Origin: Candidatus Altimarinota bacterium
GTDB taxonomy: Bacteria; Patescibacteriota; Gracilibacteria; BD1-5; UBA2023
Assembly: GCA_028713325.1 (NCBI GenBank)
Contig: JAQTON010000004.1
Location: forward strand, 1 to 64,000
DNA: 64,000 nucleotides
Direction of reading: 5' to 3'
Shown here: piece by piece, positions 19,881 through 29,448 of the stretch
Layout of the letters: each line of letters begins with the position of its first letter
How positions within the stretch are numbered: position 1 is the first letter of the stretch
The notes under the pieces: model-generated
The model's input: the letters and a program-made list of their open reading frames with translations, nothing else
Told to the model about the DNA's origin: nothing
The model's database searches: none
Position numbers and translations under genes: made by a program

Positions 19881-19920
19881 ACCCTTCTACTCTCCTTCGT
19901 CGAGAGGGTTGCTACGGCTT

Positions 19921-20207
19921 CAAGTCCCATCTCTCTGTATGTTTTTATCAAATTGGTGCCCGAGATGGGACTTGTTTTCTTCAGTGTCGCACCGACTCTT
20001 TCAGAGATCGGATACTCGCTTCAGAAAACGCTTTGGCACAGAAATCCCCATTCAAGGGGATTTCTCCCGGTTTCTTCCGAATTCTCGGAATCAACCGTGT
20101 GCCTACAGTTTCAAGTCCCATCTCTCCGGATATCTTGAGACAACAAAAGCCCTCCGTCTTGCGACGAAGGGCCTTTTTATGTCTCATGGTGCCCGAGATG
20201 GGACTTG
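19921..20207. repeat. tRNA-Leu 3'-end fragments in direct and inverted copies
   Basis: TGGTGCCCGAGATGGGACTTG, the last 21 nt of tRNA-Leu with its CCA, occurs at 19954-19974 and again in the tRNA itself at 20187-20207. Its inverse CAAGTCCCATCTC occurs at 19921-19933 and 20112-20124. The stretch also holds a GAAATCCCC/GGGGATTTC hairpin near 20044-20067 and an AGCCCT...AGGGC hairpin with a T-run at 20146-20178. No real gene lies here. It looks like tandem duplication of a tRNA edge or an old integration site. Confidence 0.6.
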
Positions 20208-20270
20208 AACCCACACACCTTTCGGCATACGCACCTCAAGCGTACGTGTCTACCATTCCACCACCCGGGC
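20187..20270 (-). tRNA. tRNA-Leu(GAG)
   Basis: The 84-nt cloverleaf has acceptor GCCCGGG/CTCGGGC, encoded CCA, anticodon loop TTGAGGT and the long variable arm of class II tRNAs (GCCGAAAGGTG). The T loop is GGTTCAAGTCC. It reads CUC/CUU leucine codons. Confidence 0.93.
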
Positions 20271-20299
20271 GGGTGTAAAAAGTTTCTTTAATAGAGGTG

Positions 20300-20446
20300 A
20301 AAAATACAGAGAAACGAAGGTATTTGAGTGCGAATTGAAGCCGTAGCTCCTCCTTATGGGGTTGCCGGAATGAAGTTGTACAACAGAGTACAACGAACGA
20401 GAGAACGGAAATTCAAGCTCAAAGATCGAGTTTATTGTGTATTTTT
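20300..20446 (-). repeat. Intergenic inverted repeat, family A copy 5 (inverted)
   Basis: The outer arms AAAAATACA and TGTATTTTT, read on the minus strand, enclose AACTCGATCTTTGAGCTTGAATTTCCGTT. A later CGCACTCAAATACCTTCGTTT also matches the family core. It fills the gap between two tRNA genes. Confidence 0.7.
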
Positions 20447-20447
20447 A

Positions 20448-20524
20448 TGGTGCACCCAGTAGGAGTCGAACCTACAACCAACGGCTTCGAAGGCCGCTAC
20501 TCTATCCAGTTGAGCTATGGGTGC
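20448..20524 (-). tRNA. tRNA-Arg(TCG)
   Basis: The 77-nt tRNA has acceptor GCACCCA/TGGGTGC, encoded CCA, anticodon loop CTTCGAA and a D loop with the Arg-type A (CTCAACTGGATAGAG). It reads CGA and CGG as Arg, in line with the use of those codons at conserved arginines here. Confidence 0.93.
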
Positions 20525-20633
20525 AAAGAACTCTTTCCCTATCAAAGCCGATGCAGTATATGGAAAAAACTCTTAATTGCAAAATTTTTTTAGAGATTTG
20601 TTTTTCCGAATGAAACGGACGTTGGTTCTATGT

Positions 20634-21737
20634 TTATATTTTCTTTGGAGGAAGAAAAACATTCAGTATTTTTTTACTTACGAAATCTACGGAATATAAG
20701 GACATATCTCTTTTGTCCTGCTTGATAGAGGGTTTGGAGAGTGTTTTTTTTAAAGCCTCTTTTATTTCTGAAACGCTCATTGGACGGAAAAATACGGCAT
20801 CATCTTTTTTGAAGATAGCGGTGATACTCGGAAGCAGGGAGGATGCTATGGGCAGATTGTAAGCGAAGGGTGTAAGAATCGAAAGTTCCGACCCTTCATA
20901 AAGGGAGGGAAGAACATACAGGGAAGCATTTTGATAGAGAAGGCCGAGTTTTTCTTCATCGAGCATACTGTAGATATGCACCCTGCTTTGAAGTCCGAGT
21001 TGTATAAGAGTGGATCGTATCTCATGGTATCATGGATCCTCTTTTCCGACGAGAACGAGATCGGCAGTGATATTCTCCTCTTTTATCAAGAGATCGTATG
21101 CCCGCAAAAGTCGGGGAATATTTTTGTATTCTCTTAAATCTCAGACAGAGAGAATATATTTTTCGTTAATGCCTTCTTTCACGAGAAATTGTTGTATCTC
21201 ATTCCCTTCGCCGAGCTTTAGTTCTCAATACATCGGTGGTATGACATGAATTTTCTCTTCATGGATATCGAATATCTCGATAATATCACGCTTCAATACC
21301 TCGCTGAAAGCGATAATGACGTGAGATTTACGTATGCTGTTTCGGAGAATGAAACTCTGCCAATGTCGCATCCAGATTCATTTCATGCGTTTTTCCGGAT
21401 AGAAATAGGATATAAGGTCCGAAAGGATGATGATAGTTTTTCCGAAATAAAATAAAGGAGTATTGGATTGTGAAAAAAGCATCATGTCGAGCTTTTCTTT
21501 GAAGAGTTCATAAGGGAAAACGAGTTGCTCTGAAATACTTCCCATTTTGACGGAGGTTTTTATGGCTCGAAAACGAGGAGATTCGGAAATAATTTCTCCT
21601 GTTTCTCGATCGTTAAAAAAGAGCACATATTCATTCCCATCTTCATTTTCCATGAGATAGGAGACGAAACTCTCTATATATTTCCCTATATGTCCATGGG
21701 ACGAGCCATAGGTACGGCAATCTATTCCGATTCGCAT
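20634..21737 (-). CDS. Glycosyltransferase family 4 (GT-B)
   Basis: The protein has 367 residues from ATG 21737 (MRIGIDCRTYG). The N-terminal Rossmann half has GHIGKYIESFVSYL and ends in PEKRMKGIWMRHW. The C-terminal half has KYILSVGDLREYKNIPRLL, the donor-site ADLVLVGKEDPGYHE, and the family-4 E-x7-E region SLYVLPSLYEGSELSILTPF. Several of the glycines, including VGD, are UGA. GT4 enzymes transfer a sugar from a nucleotide donor with retention, usually for exopolysaccharide or glycolipid assembly. It stands alone between tRNA-Arg and divergent rnr. Confidence 0.85.
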
Positions 21738-21862
21738 GCTTACAAGATTCAAATGTTACAGAGAAAGGAGTATAAAGATTTTTTGAAATATTGCAACGAA
21801 ATAAAAACTCGCATTTTTCCTCTTTTTTCGTATACTTCCAATAATAGTTATTAAAAATATAT

Positions 21863-23785
21863 ATGAGCCTTTCATACTCCACCGGAATATATTCTCAAAT
21901 TCAGCCTCATTTCTGATTCGTCGAAACTTCCGAAGGAGAGGTCTTTTTCGTCGGAAAACGCGAGCGAAACGGAGCACTCGACGGCGATACGGTGAAGGTT
22001 CAGATTATCAAGCAGGGAGCAGACGGAAAGAAAGCGGAAGCGAAAGTAATCGAGCTCGTGAAACGAACCGAAAAAGTACTCGTCGGAAGATATATCAAAC
22101 GACCGAAAAGCACCTACGGATTTGTTCAGGTGATTGAAGGGTTCGGCGGAAAAGACATATTCGTTGGAGACAGGGATGCACTCGGAGCTGCCAACGATGA
22201 AATCGTAACGATTCGTGTTTTCGGCGACAGGAACAAACCGAACGGAAAAGTCGTGTCCATACTCGGACACAAGGATAGTCCCGGAATGGCGGAACGGATC
22301 GTATTCCATGAGAACGGAATCGTGAAGGAATTTAGTTCAAGCGTGCTTCATGACGCGGAAAAATTGACTGCAAAAACCATAACTTCCGGACGAGTAGACC
22401 TCCGAAGCGAATGGATCATCACCATCGACGGAGCGGATGCGAAAGACCTCGATGACGCCATTTCCGTCAAGTGCCTCCCGAACGGGAATTTCGAACTCGG
22501 AGTGCATATCGCCGATGTCGCCGAATATGTCACGGAAGATTCCGCACTTGATCGCGAGGCATACCACCGCGGAACGAGTATCTATACTCCCGACGAAGTG
22601 ATACCCATGCTCCCGGAACACCTGTCCAACAATCTCTGTTCACTTCACCCAGGCAGTCCCAAAGCGACACTCAGTATCACGCTTGAGCTCGATAAGACGG
22701 GAAAAGTGCTCCGTTCCCGAATCGACGAAACGCTTATCGAGAGTAAACAACGGTTTACGTACGATGAAGTTCAGATTATCATAGATGTATTGGGTGGGAA
22801 AACAGGCGAACAGGAAGCTTTCGAAAAATACCCGGCAGAAATCATCGAGCTTCTCCGAAACGGACTCTCTCTCAAGCGGATTCTCGATAAACGACGCGCA
22901 AAAGAAGGAAAGATCGATTTCGATCTCAAGGAAGTGAAAATCACGACGGATTCCAATGGGAAAGTAGTGGATATATCGAAGCGGGACCGATCGGAATCGC
23001 ACAAGGTCATCGAAGAGTTTATGATTCTCGCGAACGAGGAAGTTTCCCGATTTTTCAGCGAGAAAAAAATCCCGTTCCTCTACCGAGTCCACGAGAAACC
23101 GAGCGAGGAAAAGGCGGACGAACTCATAGCTCTCCTCGACCACTACGGATACAATCTGACTCGCGAGATGCTCAGTCCCCGATCTCTTCGCGAGATTATG
23201 GATACGCTCCATGAAAAGGACTACTATTTCGTGCTCTCCAAGCAGATTCTCGGGAGTATGTCCAAGGCAATTTATTCCGAGGAAATTCTCGGGCATTTCG
23301 GACTCGCTCTTCACTACTATTCTCACTTCACCTCTCCGATCCGCCGGTATCCCGATCTCCAGATTCACCGCATCATCAAGGCGTGGCTTCACAATAAACT
23401 CGACAAAAAAGAGCTTAGTAGGTTTGCGGGACTCCTCCCGAAAGTCGCCAAGCATACATCCACGACCGAACGGAAAGCCGAGAGTATCGAGTACCTCATC
23501 CGAGATATCAAGATCATCGACTATATGCAGGACAAAATCGGGCAGATTTTCGACGGAATCGTGTCCTCCATCGGAGATCACGGAATCTATGTCGAACTCC
23601 CGAACGGTATCGAGGGACTCATCTATATGCGCGATATGCGTTCGACTCACCATTTCGACGAACGGGCCGGAACCCTCAAAAGCCTCTCCGGAGGCAAGAC
23701 CTACCGACTCGGCGACCCGATTTGTGTGCGGGTGACACAGGCGGACAAAACGCTCAGACGGTTGGATTTCGAAGTGGTGAAGTAG
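21863..23785 (+). CDS. rnr: Ribonuclease R family 3'-5' exoribonuclease
   Basis: The protein has 640 residues from ATG 21863, with one UGA-Gly at residue 18. It has an N-terminal cold-shock-like RNA-binding part (YGFVQVIEGFGGKDIFVG) and the RNB catalytic core with its four-Asp cluster in IDGADAKDLDDAIS. HIADVAEYV, SPIRRYPDLQIHR and a C-terminal S1 domain (GQIFDGIVSSIGDHGIYVEL) follow. CGG encodes the second Arg of IRRYPDL (23345-23347), showing that CGG stays Arg. The enzyme degrades structured RNA processively. It is about 640 residues against 750-800 for E. coli RNase R, lacking the basic tail. Confidence 0.93.
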
Positions 23786-23800
23786 ATGTGAGAAAAACTA

Positions 23801-23833
23801 TTGGACTTTTAATGACTTTGATTATGATATAAT
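23801..23833 (+). promoter_or_regulatory. Candidate promoter of the restriction-modification pair
   Basis: TATAAT at 23828-23833 lies 24 bp before the methyltransferase start. TTGGAC at 23801 is a possible but distant -35 element (21-bp spacer). Confidence 0.4.
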
Positions 23834-23856
23834 TCATAATTTACTAAGAATTTTAT

Positions 23857-24840
23857 ATGACAGATTTAACTTTTATTGATTTTTGTGCTGGCATTGGTGC
23901 AGGAAGATTGGCACTTGAAAACCTATGACTTACATGTCTGGGCTTTTCTGAAATTGATAAAAAGGCAGAGTGAACTTATAGAATTTTACATGATAGTAAT
24001 GAGGAAAACCTTGGAGATCTCACAAAAATTGACCCGAAAAAATTACCAGATTTTAACTTACTAATAGCAGGATTTCCTTGTCAGACATTTTCTGTGATAG
24101 GACAAAGAAAATGAATGGACGATAAAAGAGGAAATATCATTTTTCATTTGATAGATATAATGAAACAAAAAGATATCAAATATTTTCTTTTGGAAAATGT
24201 AAAGGGTTTAGTGAATCATGATAATGGAAAATCTCTTAAGACAATTATGAAATCATTAGATGAAGCGGGATATTATGTAAAATGGCAGGTTTTGAATAGT
24301 GTCCATTATGGAGTACCACAAATGAGAGAAAGAATTTACTTTGTAGGATTTAGAAAGGATTTACTTCCCAAAGATTTTGATTTTGTTTTTCCAAACAGTC
24401 AAAAACAAACTACTAAAGTTGAGGATTTTCTTATAGATACAAATGAATTGACTTTTGGCGAGAAACAACAAACGTATCAAACTTTTATTAAATATCTGGG
24501 CAATAAATACAACAAAGATAAACATTCAATAGATGCCCTGCTTTCAAATGAGCATCTCGTTTTGGATACAAGACAGTCTGATATCAGATTATATCATAAT
24601 AAAGTCCCTACTTTGAGACTTGGAAGACATGGAATTCTCTATGTAAGAGATAATAAGTTTAGGAAATTGTCAGGATATGAGTCAATATTACTCCAATGAT
24701 TCCCTAAAAAGCTTGCGATAAAAGCAAAAGAGAAAATACCTGATATACATCTTCTCAGACAAGCAGGAAATGCAATGACAGTGACTACTATACAAGCTGT
24801 TGCTGAAGAAATGCTGAAATCAATTAAATCTATCTCATAA
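23857..24840 (+). CDS. C5-cytosine DNA methyltransferase, probably GCGC-specific
   Basis: The protein has 327 residues with four UGA-Gly codons. The ordered motifs of 5-methylcytosine methyltransferases are present: TFIDFCAGIGAGRLALENLG (AdoMet), the catalytic Cys in AGFPCQTFSVIGQRKG, FLLENVKGLV, VPQMRERIYFVGF, and after a target-recognition region KLSGYESILLQGFP and RQAGNAMTV. Length and layout are like M.HhaI. Specificity for GCGC is inferred from the adjacent HinP1I-like endonuclease. The AT-richer base use compared with neighbouring housekeeping genes suggests transfer, yet the UGA codons show adaptation to the host code. Confidence 0.92.
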
Positions 24841-24851
24841 TATTCGTTTTC

Positions 24852-25604
24852 ATGGATGATAAAGCACAATTAGGCTCACAAACGGCAAGAGGTGGTTTTA
24901 GAAATGAGGATTTTGTTATTTCTTGTTTTAATAGTTGGCAAACAAATGATCTTGCGAGGGCTTGGCTTGAAACAATGAAATATAATTTACAAGAAATTGA
25001 ATATGTACAGGCAAATAAAGTTAAAGGCTCATATAAAGCAGATGTTCAGGTAGAAATCAAGATTTCTATCAAACTAAAAAATCTTACGGATGTTCAAAAT
25101 CTCCAAGTCAAGCTTGTTTCAAACCCACAAGGATTTAATCAAATTGATAAGAGATGGGTGAAGAATTATCAAGAACTTTGGAATATGCCAGAAAATGTTT
25201 TAACTTTATTGAAACATTTTACAGGTGAATTATCTCCAAAAATACCGAATCCAAGAGATTCAAGAAGAATGTTCGCTGATGAATTTTTAATTGGAGATCA
25301 GGAAATATTATTAAATTTTTTAAATGAAAATAAAACACTTATAGTGACTGATATCCTAAAAGGAAGAGGAAAATTTTCGGCAGAGTGGATGCTTGTGATT
25401 CTTAATGTTGAAGGTAAGGATTTACAGTGGGCTTTGAAGCCTATGAATGTTGTTTTGAATCATTACGGAAATGGTGATATAATAATCACTGATCGTGGGA
25501 GTTTTAAAATCGGAAGAATTACCATGCAGAGAAAAGGTGGTGATGCAGGAAGAAATACAGCAAAAATGTTACAATTCAAAATTAATCCATGTGAGATTAT
25601 ATAG
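24852..25604 (+). CDS. Type II restriction endonuclease, HinP1I-like
   Basis: The protein has 250 residues and closely follows R.HinP1I, which cuts G^CGC. Shared stretches include LGSQTARGGFRNE, QVKLVSNPQGFNQIDK, the LLKHFTGELSP motif, RRMFADEF, VTDILKGRGKFSAEW and RKGGDAGRNTAKMLQFKI. The active-site pattern is Asp (SYKAD) with Gln-Val-Lys (LQVK); the spacing between Asp and Gln is two residues longer than I recall for HinP1I. The gene starts 11 bp after the methyltransferase. Unlike its partner it contains no UGA codon, so it would be complete under the standard code as well. Confidence 0.9.
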   Translation: MDDKAQLGSQTARGGFRNEDFVISCFNSWQTNDLARAWLETMKYNLQEIEYVQANKVKGSYKADVQVEIKISIKLKNLTDVQNLQVKLVSNPQGFNQIDKRWVKNYQELWNMPENVLTLLKHFTGELSPKIPNPRDSRRMFADEFLIGDQEILLNFLNENKTLIVTDILKGRGKFSAEWMLVILNVEGKDLQWALKPMNVVLNHYGNGDIIITDRGSFKIGRITMQRKGGDAGRNTAKMLQFKINPCEII

Positions 25605-25680
25605 TTATTTTTACTATACCCATTTTCATTACTAAAAACACTTTCAGTGTAATAAAATCCTTTGATTCCCCAAATCGAGA

Positions 25681-25708
25681 AAAAATACTCCCAAACATTC
25701 GGGAGTAT
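25681..25708 (-). terminator. Intrinsic terminator of the 3D-domain gene
   Basis: The minus-strand stem ATACTCCC/GGGAGTAT is followed by TTTTT. It lies 18 bp past the stop codon. Confidence 0.8.
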
Positions 25709-25725
25709 CTGAAATGTATGTGAAA

Positions 25726-26940
25726 CTATTTCCCACTCCATGCCAATCCGTTACTCTGTTTCTCTTTAATTGCCAATAAATCCTTGAAGAGAGCTTCTCT
25801 CGTCGCTTTTCCAAGCTCTCCGAATTCCTCCGGGGCTATATTCCTCTCTGTTTGGTATGCTATAAGTGCCGCACGGGTGTTTTTCCCGAATATGGCAGTA
25901 TCCTTCTGGGCGAAGTAACCGAGGGATTTGAGACTCTGTTGAAGATTTCGAACATGAGCACCGATTTCATTCGCTTTCGGTGTTCCGAGTCTCTGCACGA
26001 AGAGGGTCACTTCCATCTTTTGAGCCTTCGTTCGCTTCTCTTGTTCCGCCTGTATGAGGGCGAGACGCTTTTCCTCCTGTTCTTTCTCTATGGCTATCCG
26101 AGCTTCCTCGGCTACTCGTTCCTTCTCGTTTTGTGTGTAGAGTGCGTAGATTTCTTGGAGTTTTGCACGAGTTTTTACTCCATAGTACCCGGCACCGAGG
26201 TTTTTTCTCGAAACTACGAGTTGATTTTCCACTTGAAAATCGTAGATGGCATCTTCCAGGGCCCCGGAATATTTCCCGTCGACGATACCACTGAAATATG
26301 AGAGTCGAGAGAGGATAATCTGCAGTTCCTTAATCTTTTCTGTCCCAGCATTCTTGCTGATGGCGGTACTGAAAATATCCGATACCCTCTCTTCTGTTTC
26401 TCTTTGTTGTAATTGCTGTTTTTTGTATTTATCCGCGGATATTTTCGCTATTTTTACCTGAGAGAGATCAATAATCTTTGTATCCGTTTCTTCATCCTTG
26501 GGTATGATTTTCCCGGTAACACTGCGTTTTCCCCAGGAGAGTGCACGACGGAGTCACTCTTCTCCTGTTCCCATCCAGATGTCCAGTCGATCGGCCGTGT
26601 ATCCGCGGGATCCGGATGACACGATGGCACCGCCTCGATCATCGATGGTTCCGATTCCGAGTCCTTCAAGATATACCTTAGTTCCGAACGCGTAGGTTTT
26701 CGGTCCGGCAAGCATTCCTTCGTACACGGCTTTCCCGCTTGCTCCGTGCGTTCCGTTTCCGTTGAGACGGATATCCGCTTCATAGCTTCCCTTGAGATAG
26801 AAGTTCTGATTAGGAAGGGGAGAATAATAAGCGGTGACGATGAATTTCGTCTTTTCAGGAGCGGTGATTTCATCTGCAAATACGGGAGAGATAATCGAGA
26901 AAAACTGGAGAATAATAAGTCCAAAACTAATATTTTTCAC
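25726..26940 (-). CDS. Secreted cell-wall protein with 3D and peptidoglycan-binding domains
   Basis: The protein has 404 residues with a signal peptide (ISFGLIILQFFSIISPVFA). Residues 30-130 are a 3D domain, the double-psi barrel of MltA/YocH-type enzymes, with its Asp set in IGTIDDRGGAI and TADRLDIWMGTG; the Gly after GEE is UGA. A linker leads to a first peptidoglycan-binding-like helix set (LQIILSRLSYFSGIVDGKYSG). A charged coiled coil (EKERVAEEARIAIEKEQEEKR) and a second such domain (NLQQSLKSLGYFAQKDTAIFG) follow. A role in cutting or remodelling the cell wall is inferred. It stands alone with its own terminator. Confidence 0.85.
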
Positions 26941-27033
26941 GGGGAATATATTTTTATTTGGTAAATGACGATTTCATTGTATCATATGAGTAAACCTTCT
27001 GGCAAAAAAACAGGTATTGACTATATATGAAAT

Positions 27034-27756
27034 ATGTATAAAAAATCTTTTTATCTCACGGAACCGGTCGGAAACAATGCTTTTTCCCATGAGAAACGAA
27101 CCAATAAATCTCTCTACATCCCCTCCATTATCGACGGAGACTTTTCGGACTTGAAACAGGGAAGCGAAAGAGTATTTGAGGATTTCGACGAAAAAAATAT
27201 TCTCCGATCCTGTACGGGACTGGAGAACTTTGTTCGCATGGAATGGAATGGGATTCCGATGATTGTATTCGACAATCACAATCATGCATTGTATTTCTGG
27301 TACGAAGCTCAGAATCGTGGAATAATAGGCACGAAAAACACGCTCGTGCATATCGATGAACATTCCGATCTCTGGGAGAACGAAAATGACCTTATTTGAA
27401 AAATAAATTTAGAGAAAGTTTTTGACTTTGTGAACTATAAATGTAATGTTGGGAATTATATCCAACCGGCTCTTCGTGAGGGAATTATAGAAAAAGTACT
27501 CTGTATCGAAGACACGATTGGTGTGGAAAAATACGCGTCATATGAGAAGTGAGAACGGGAATCTTTAGTCCTGAATTTGGATTTGGATTTTTTCGCTCCG
27601 GAATTGAATTTTATTCCCTTCGATGACAAGAGACGGATCATTCTTCGCTTTGCCCGTCAAGCGAAGCTCATCACTGTGGCGACAAGCCCGTTTTTTATCG
27701 ATCAGAAGCGTGCTATAGAGATGTTTAGAAAAGTATTCGAGTTTCCGGAAATATAA
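27034..27756 (+). CDS. UPF0489 family protein
   Basis: The protein has 240 residues; two TGA-Gly codons join the halves. The arginase-like family pattern is clear: PMIVFDNHNHALYFW, LVHIDEHSDLWE, VLNLDLDFFAPE and a closing ITVATSPFFIDQ. The Asp/His residues match a metal-site arrangement, though no enzyme activity is established for the family. It stands alone between the divergent 3D-domain gene and convergent yidC. Spermidine or peptide amidohydrolysis would be a guess from the fold. Confidence 0.8.
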
Positions 27757-27757
27757 A

Positions 27758-27787
27758 AAATATCTCATTTTTGAAGTGAGATATTTA
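27758..27787. terminator. Bidirectional intrinsic terminator
   Basis: AAATATCTCA and TGAGATATTT lie between two convergent genes, with A/T runs on both sides. Confidence 0.7.
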
Positions 27788-27801
27788 TAATCAAGATATT
27801 C

Positions 27802-29004
27802 TTATTTCTTCTTTTCACTCATTTTATTCACCACTATCTGCTGGCCGAGCATAAAGAGCGTTCCGATGAGCCAGTAGATTCCGACTCCCGCAGGGAAGAA
27901 GAAAGTGGAAACGGCAATCATGGCAGGCATTCCCCAGAGCATGAACTTGTTCATAACACTCGGATCGGGCATAAAGGATGGCTCGGTTTCCGTGTATTTT
28001 CCATCTTTTTTCTCGATGATTTTTTTCTCAAGTTTTTCCAACTTTTTTACATCATCTTCTTTTGGGAGAGAGAGTTTAATCTGAAACCATTGAGCTCCTC
28101 CGACCGCGAGAGCGAGAATAATTCCGGTAATTCCTCCGATAGAGAGCAGATGAATTCCAAAAAATACGGTATCGATTTTGGAGATATCAAAACTTGCGAG
28201 AGGTGAATAAAGATAGAAGTAATTAGAGAGAAGGGTAATCTCCAATACTACCCAGTAAAGAACTATCAAAAGAGGCATCTGAATAAGAAGGGGAAGGCAA
28301 GATCCGAGTGGATTTACCTGTTCCGCCTTGTAGAGTGCCATGAGTTCCATTCCGATTTTTGCCTGATCTCCCTTGTATTTTTCTTGAAGCTCCTTGATTT
28401 TTGGCTGTATCGCTTGCATTTTCTTGCTGTTTGCGAGGATATGATGTTGCGGAACGAGAAGGATAATTCGAATGAAAATGGTTACGAGAATAATCGCAAG
28501 ACCGAAACTGTATCCTGGAAGCGTGGAGATGAGAAATGCGAAAAGATTGTAGATAGGTGCGTAGAAGAGATTCCGAAAAAGCGATCGGAAAAATCCGGGA
28601 ACCTCACCGAGCGTATCGCCGTAAGAGGTTTTTCCGTTTACCGTCAGGCTGAATTCGTATTTTCCCGGCGATTGAAAGAGGCGATAGAGGGGAGAGATAT
28701 CGAGTTTTTCTTTTGCTCCGTTCCCGATAGTGAGGGTTTTACAGAATTCTTTCGGCGGATTCGTGAGGAGATTATGATCTTTTTTGATGGAAAAATCGCG
28801 ACACGTATCGATAGTGATGCTTGCGGAAGTAGTGTTCTGTATTTCAATCACGGGGATATCGGGAGTCACATACGAAGTACTTCCGACACTGAGGATTATT
28901 TCATTGTTCGGAGTAGTGTTTTGCGTTGGTTTCGGGAGAATCCAATTGAGTGCGATGAGAGTGATGAAAAATATGAGGAGAAAATTCAGAAGACGAGTGT
29001 TCAT
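27802..29004 (-). CDS. yidC: Membrane protein insertase YidC/Oxa1
   Basis: The protein has 400 residues from ATG 29004; open frame further upstream lies in a repeat. An N-terminal helix (LLNFLLIFFITLIALNWIL) and a shortened external beta domain of about 120 residues precede the 60KD_IMP core. The core has LAIILVTIFIRIILLVPQ with its hydrophilic-groove Arg, KMQAIQPKIKELQEKYKGD, LPLLIQMPLLIVLYWVV and the final GMPAMIAVSTFFFPAGVGIYWL. YidC inserts and folds inner-membrane proteins with or without SecYEG. No UGA codon occurs. Confidence 0.95.
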   Translation of the reverse strand: MNTRLLNFLLIFFITLIALNWILPKPTQNTTPNNEIILSVGSTSYVTPDIPVIEIQNTTSASITIDTCRDFSIKKDHNLLTNPPKEFCKTLTIGNGAKEKLDISPLYRLFQSPGKYEFSLTVNGKTSYGDTLGEVPGFFRSLFRNLFYAPIYNLFAFLISTLPGYSFGLAIILVTIFIRIILLVPQHHILANSKKMQAIQPKIKELQEKYKGDQAKIGMELMALYKAEQVNPLGSCLPLLIQMPLLIVLYWVVLEITLLSNYFYLYSPLASFDISKIDTVFFGIHLLSIGGITGIILALAVGGAQWFQIKLSLPKEDDVKKLEKLEKKIIEKKDGKYTETEPSFMPDPSVMNKFMLWGMPAMIAVSTFFFPAGVGIYWLIGTLFMLGQQIVVNKMSEKKK

Positions 29005-29031
29005 TGATAAGGAATTAGATATTAAGGAGAT

Positions 29032-29183
29032 TGTCATTTCGACCGCAGTGGAGAAATCCCTTTTGATTACTACATTTGAAATAAAACTTTTAGAATTTAA
29101 GAAACTTATTCTTTGTAATTTCTTTAAGAACAGTATCAATTATCTCGGTCTAAAGGGATTCTTCGACTTCGCTCAGAATGACA
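29032..29183. repeat. Intergenic inverted repeat, family C copy 2
   Basis: TGTCATTTCGACCGCAGTGGAG pairs with the GACTTCGCTCAGAATGACA end across a loop of about 90 bp. It lies between yidC and tRNA-Arg. Confidence 0.8.
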
Positions 29184-29206
29184 TATTTTCTTTTTACGAA
29201 CCATCT

Positions 29207-29281
29207 TGGTGTCCTCGACTGGAATCGAACCAGTGTCTGAGCCTTAGGAGTGCCCTGTTCTATCCACTGAACTACGGGGAC
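29207..29281 (-). tRNA. tRNA-Arg(CCT)
   Basis: The 75-nt tRNA includes encoded CCA, anticodon loop CTCCTAA and T loop GGTTCGATTCC. The acceptor GTCCCCG/CGAGGAC has one C-A mismatch. It reads AGG arginine codons. Confidence 0.88.
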
Positions 29282-29302
29282 AGATATATGTAAATATGCT
29301 TT

Positions 29303-29369
29303 GTAAATGGAATCTCACCTTGTGCCTGCAACTCAGAAGTGCTATATCTGCTCACTGAACTACGGGGAC
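29303..29369 (-). pseudogene. Decayed second copy of the tRNA-Arg gene
   Basis: GTCCCCGTAGTTCAGTG is identical to the 5' end of the neighbouring tRNA-Arg. The anticodon arm (GCACTTCTGAGTTGC) is altered, the T arm is weak (AGGTGAGATTCC) and the 3' acceptor half and CCA are missing. A tandem duplication followed by decay explains it. Confidence 0.7.
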
Positions 29370-29448
29370 GAATATTTTGCTTTTTCTCTTAAAATCGATA
29401 CTATCGAATACAAGAAAAGCCTCCGTACTATATGAAAAATAACTAAAA

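Noticed and set aside
19975-20040. A minus-strand GAGTCGGTGC segment resembling the end of a tracrRNA
   Set aside because: There is no CRISPR array, Cas gene or matching anti-repeat; the likeness is short and probably chance.
20033-20278. A frame ending near tRNA-Leu with MGLEPTHL-like sequence
   Set aside because: It is translated tRNA, a common annotation artefact.
22640-23653. A 337-residue minus-strand frame opposite rnr
   Set aside because: The plus strand encodes RNase R with intact catalytic residues throughout.
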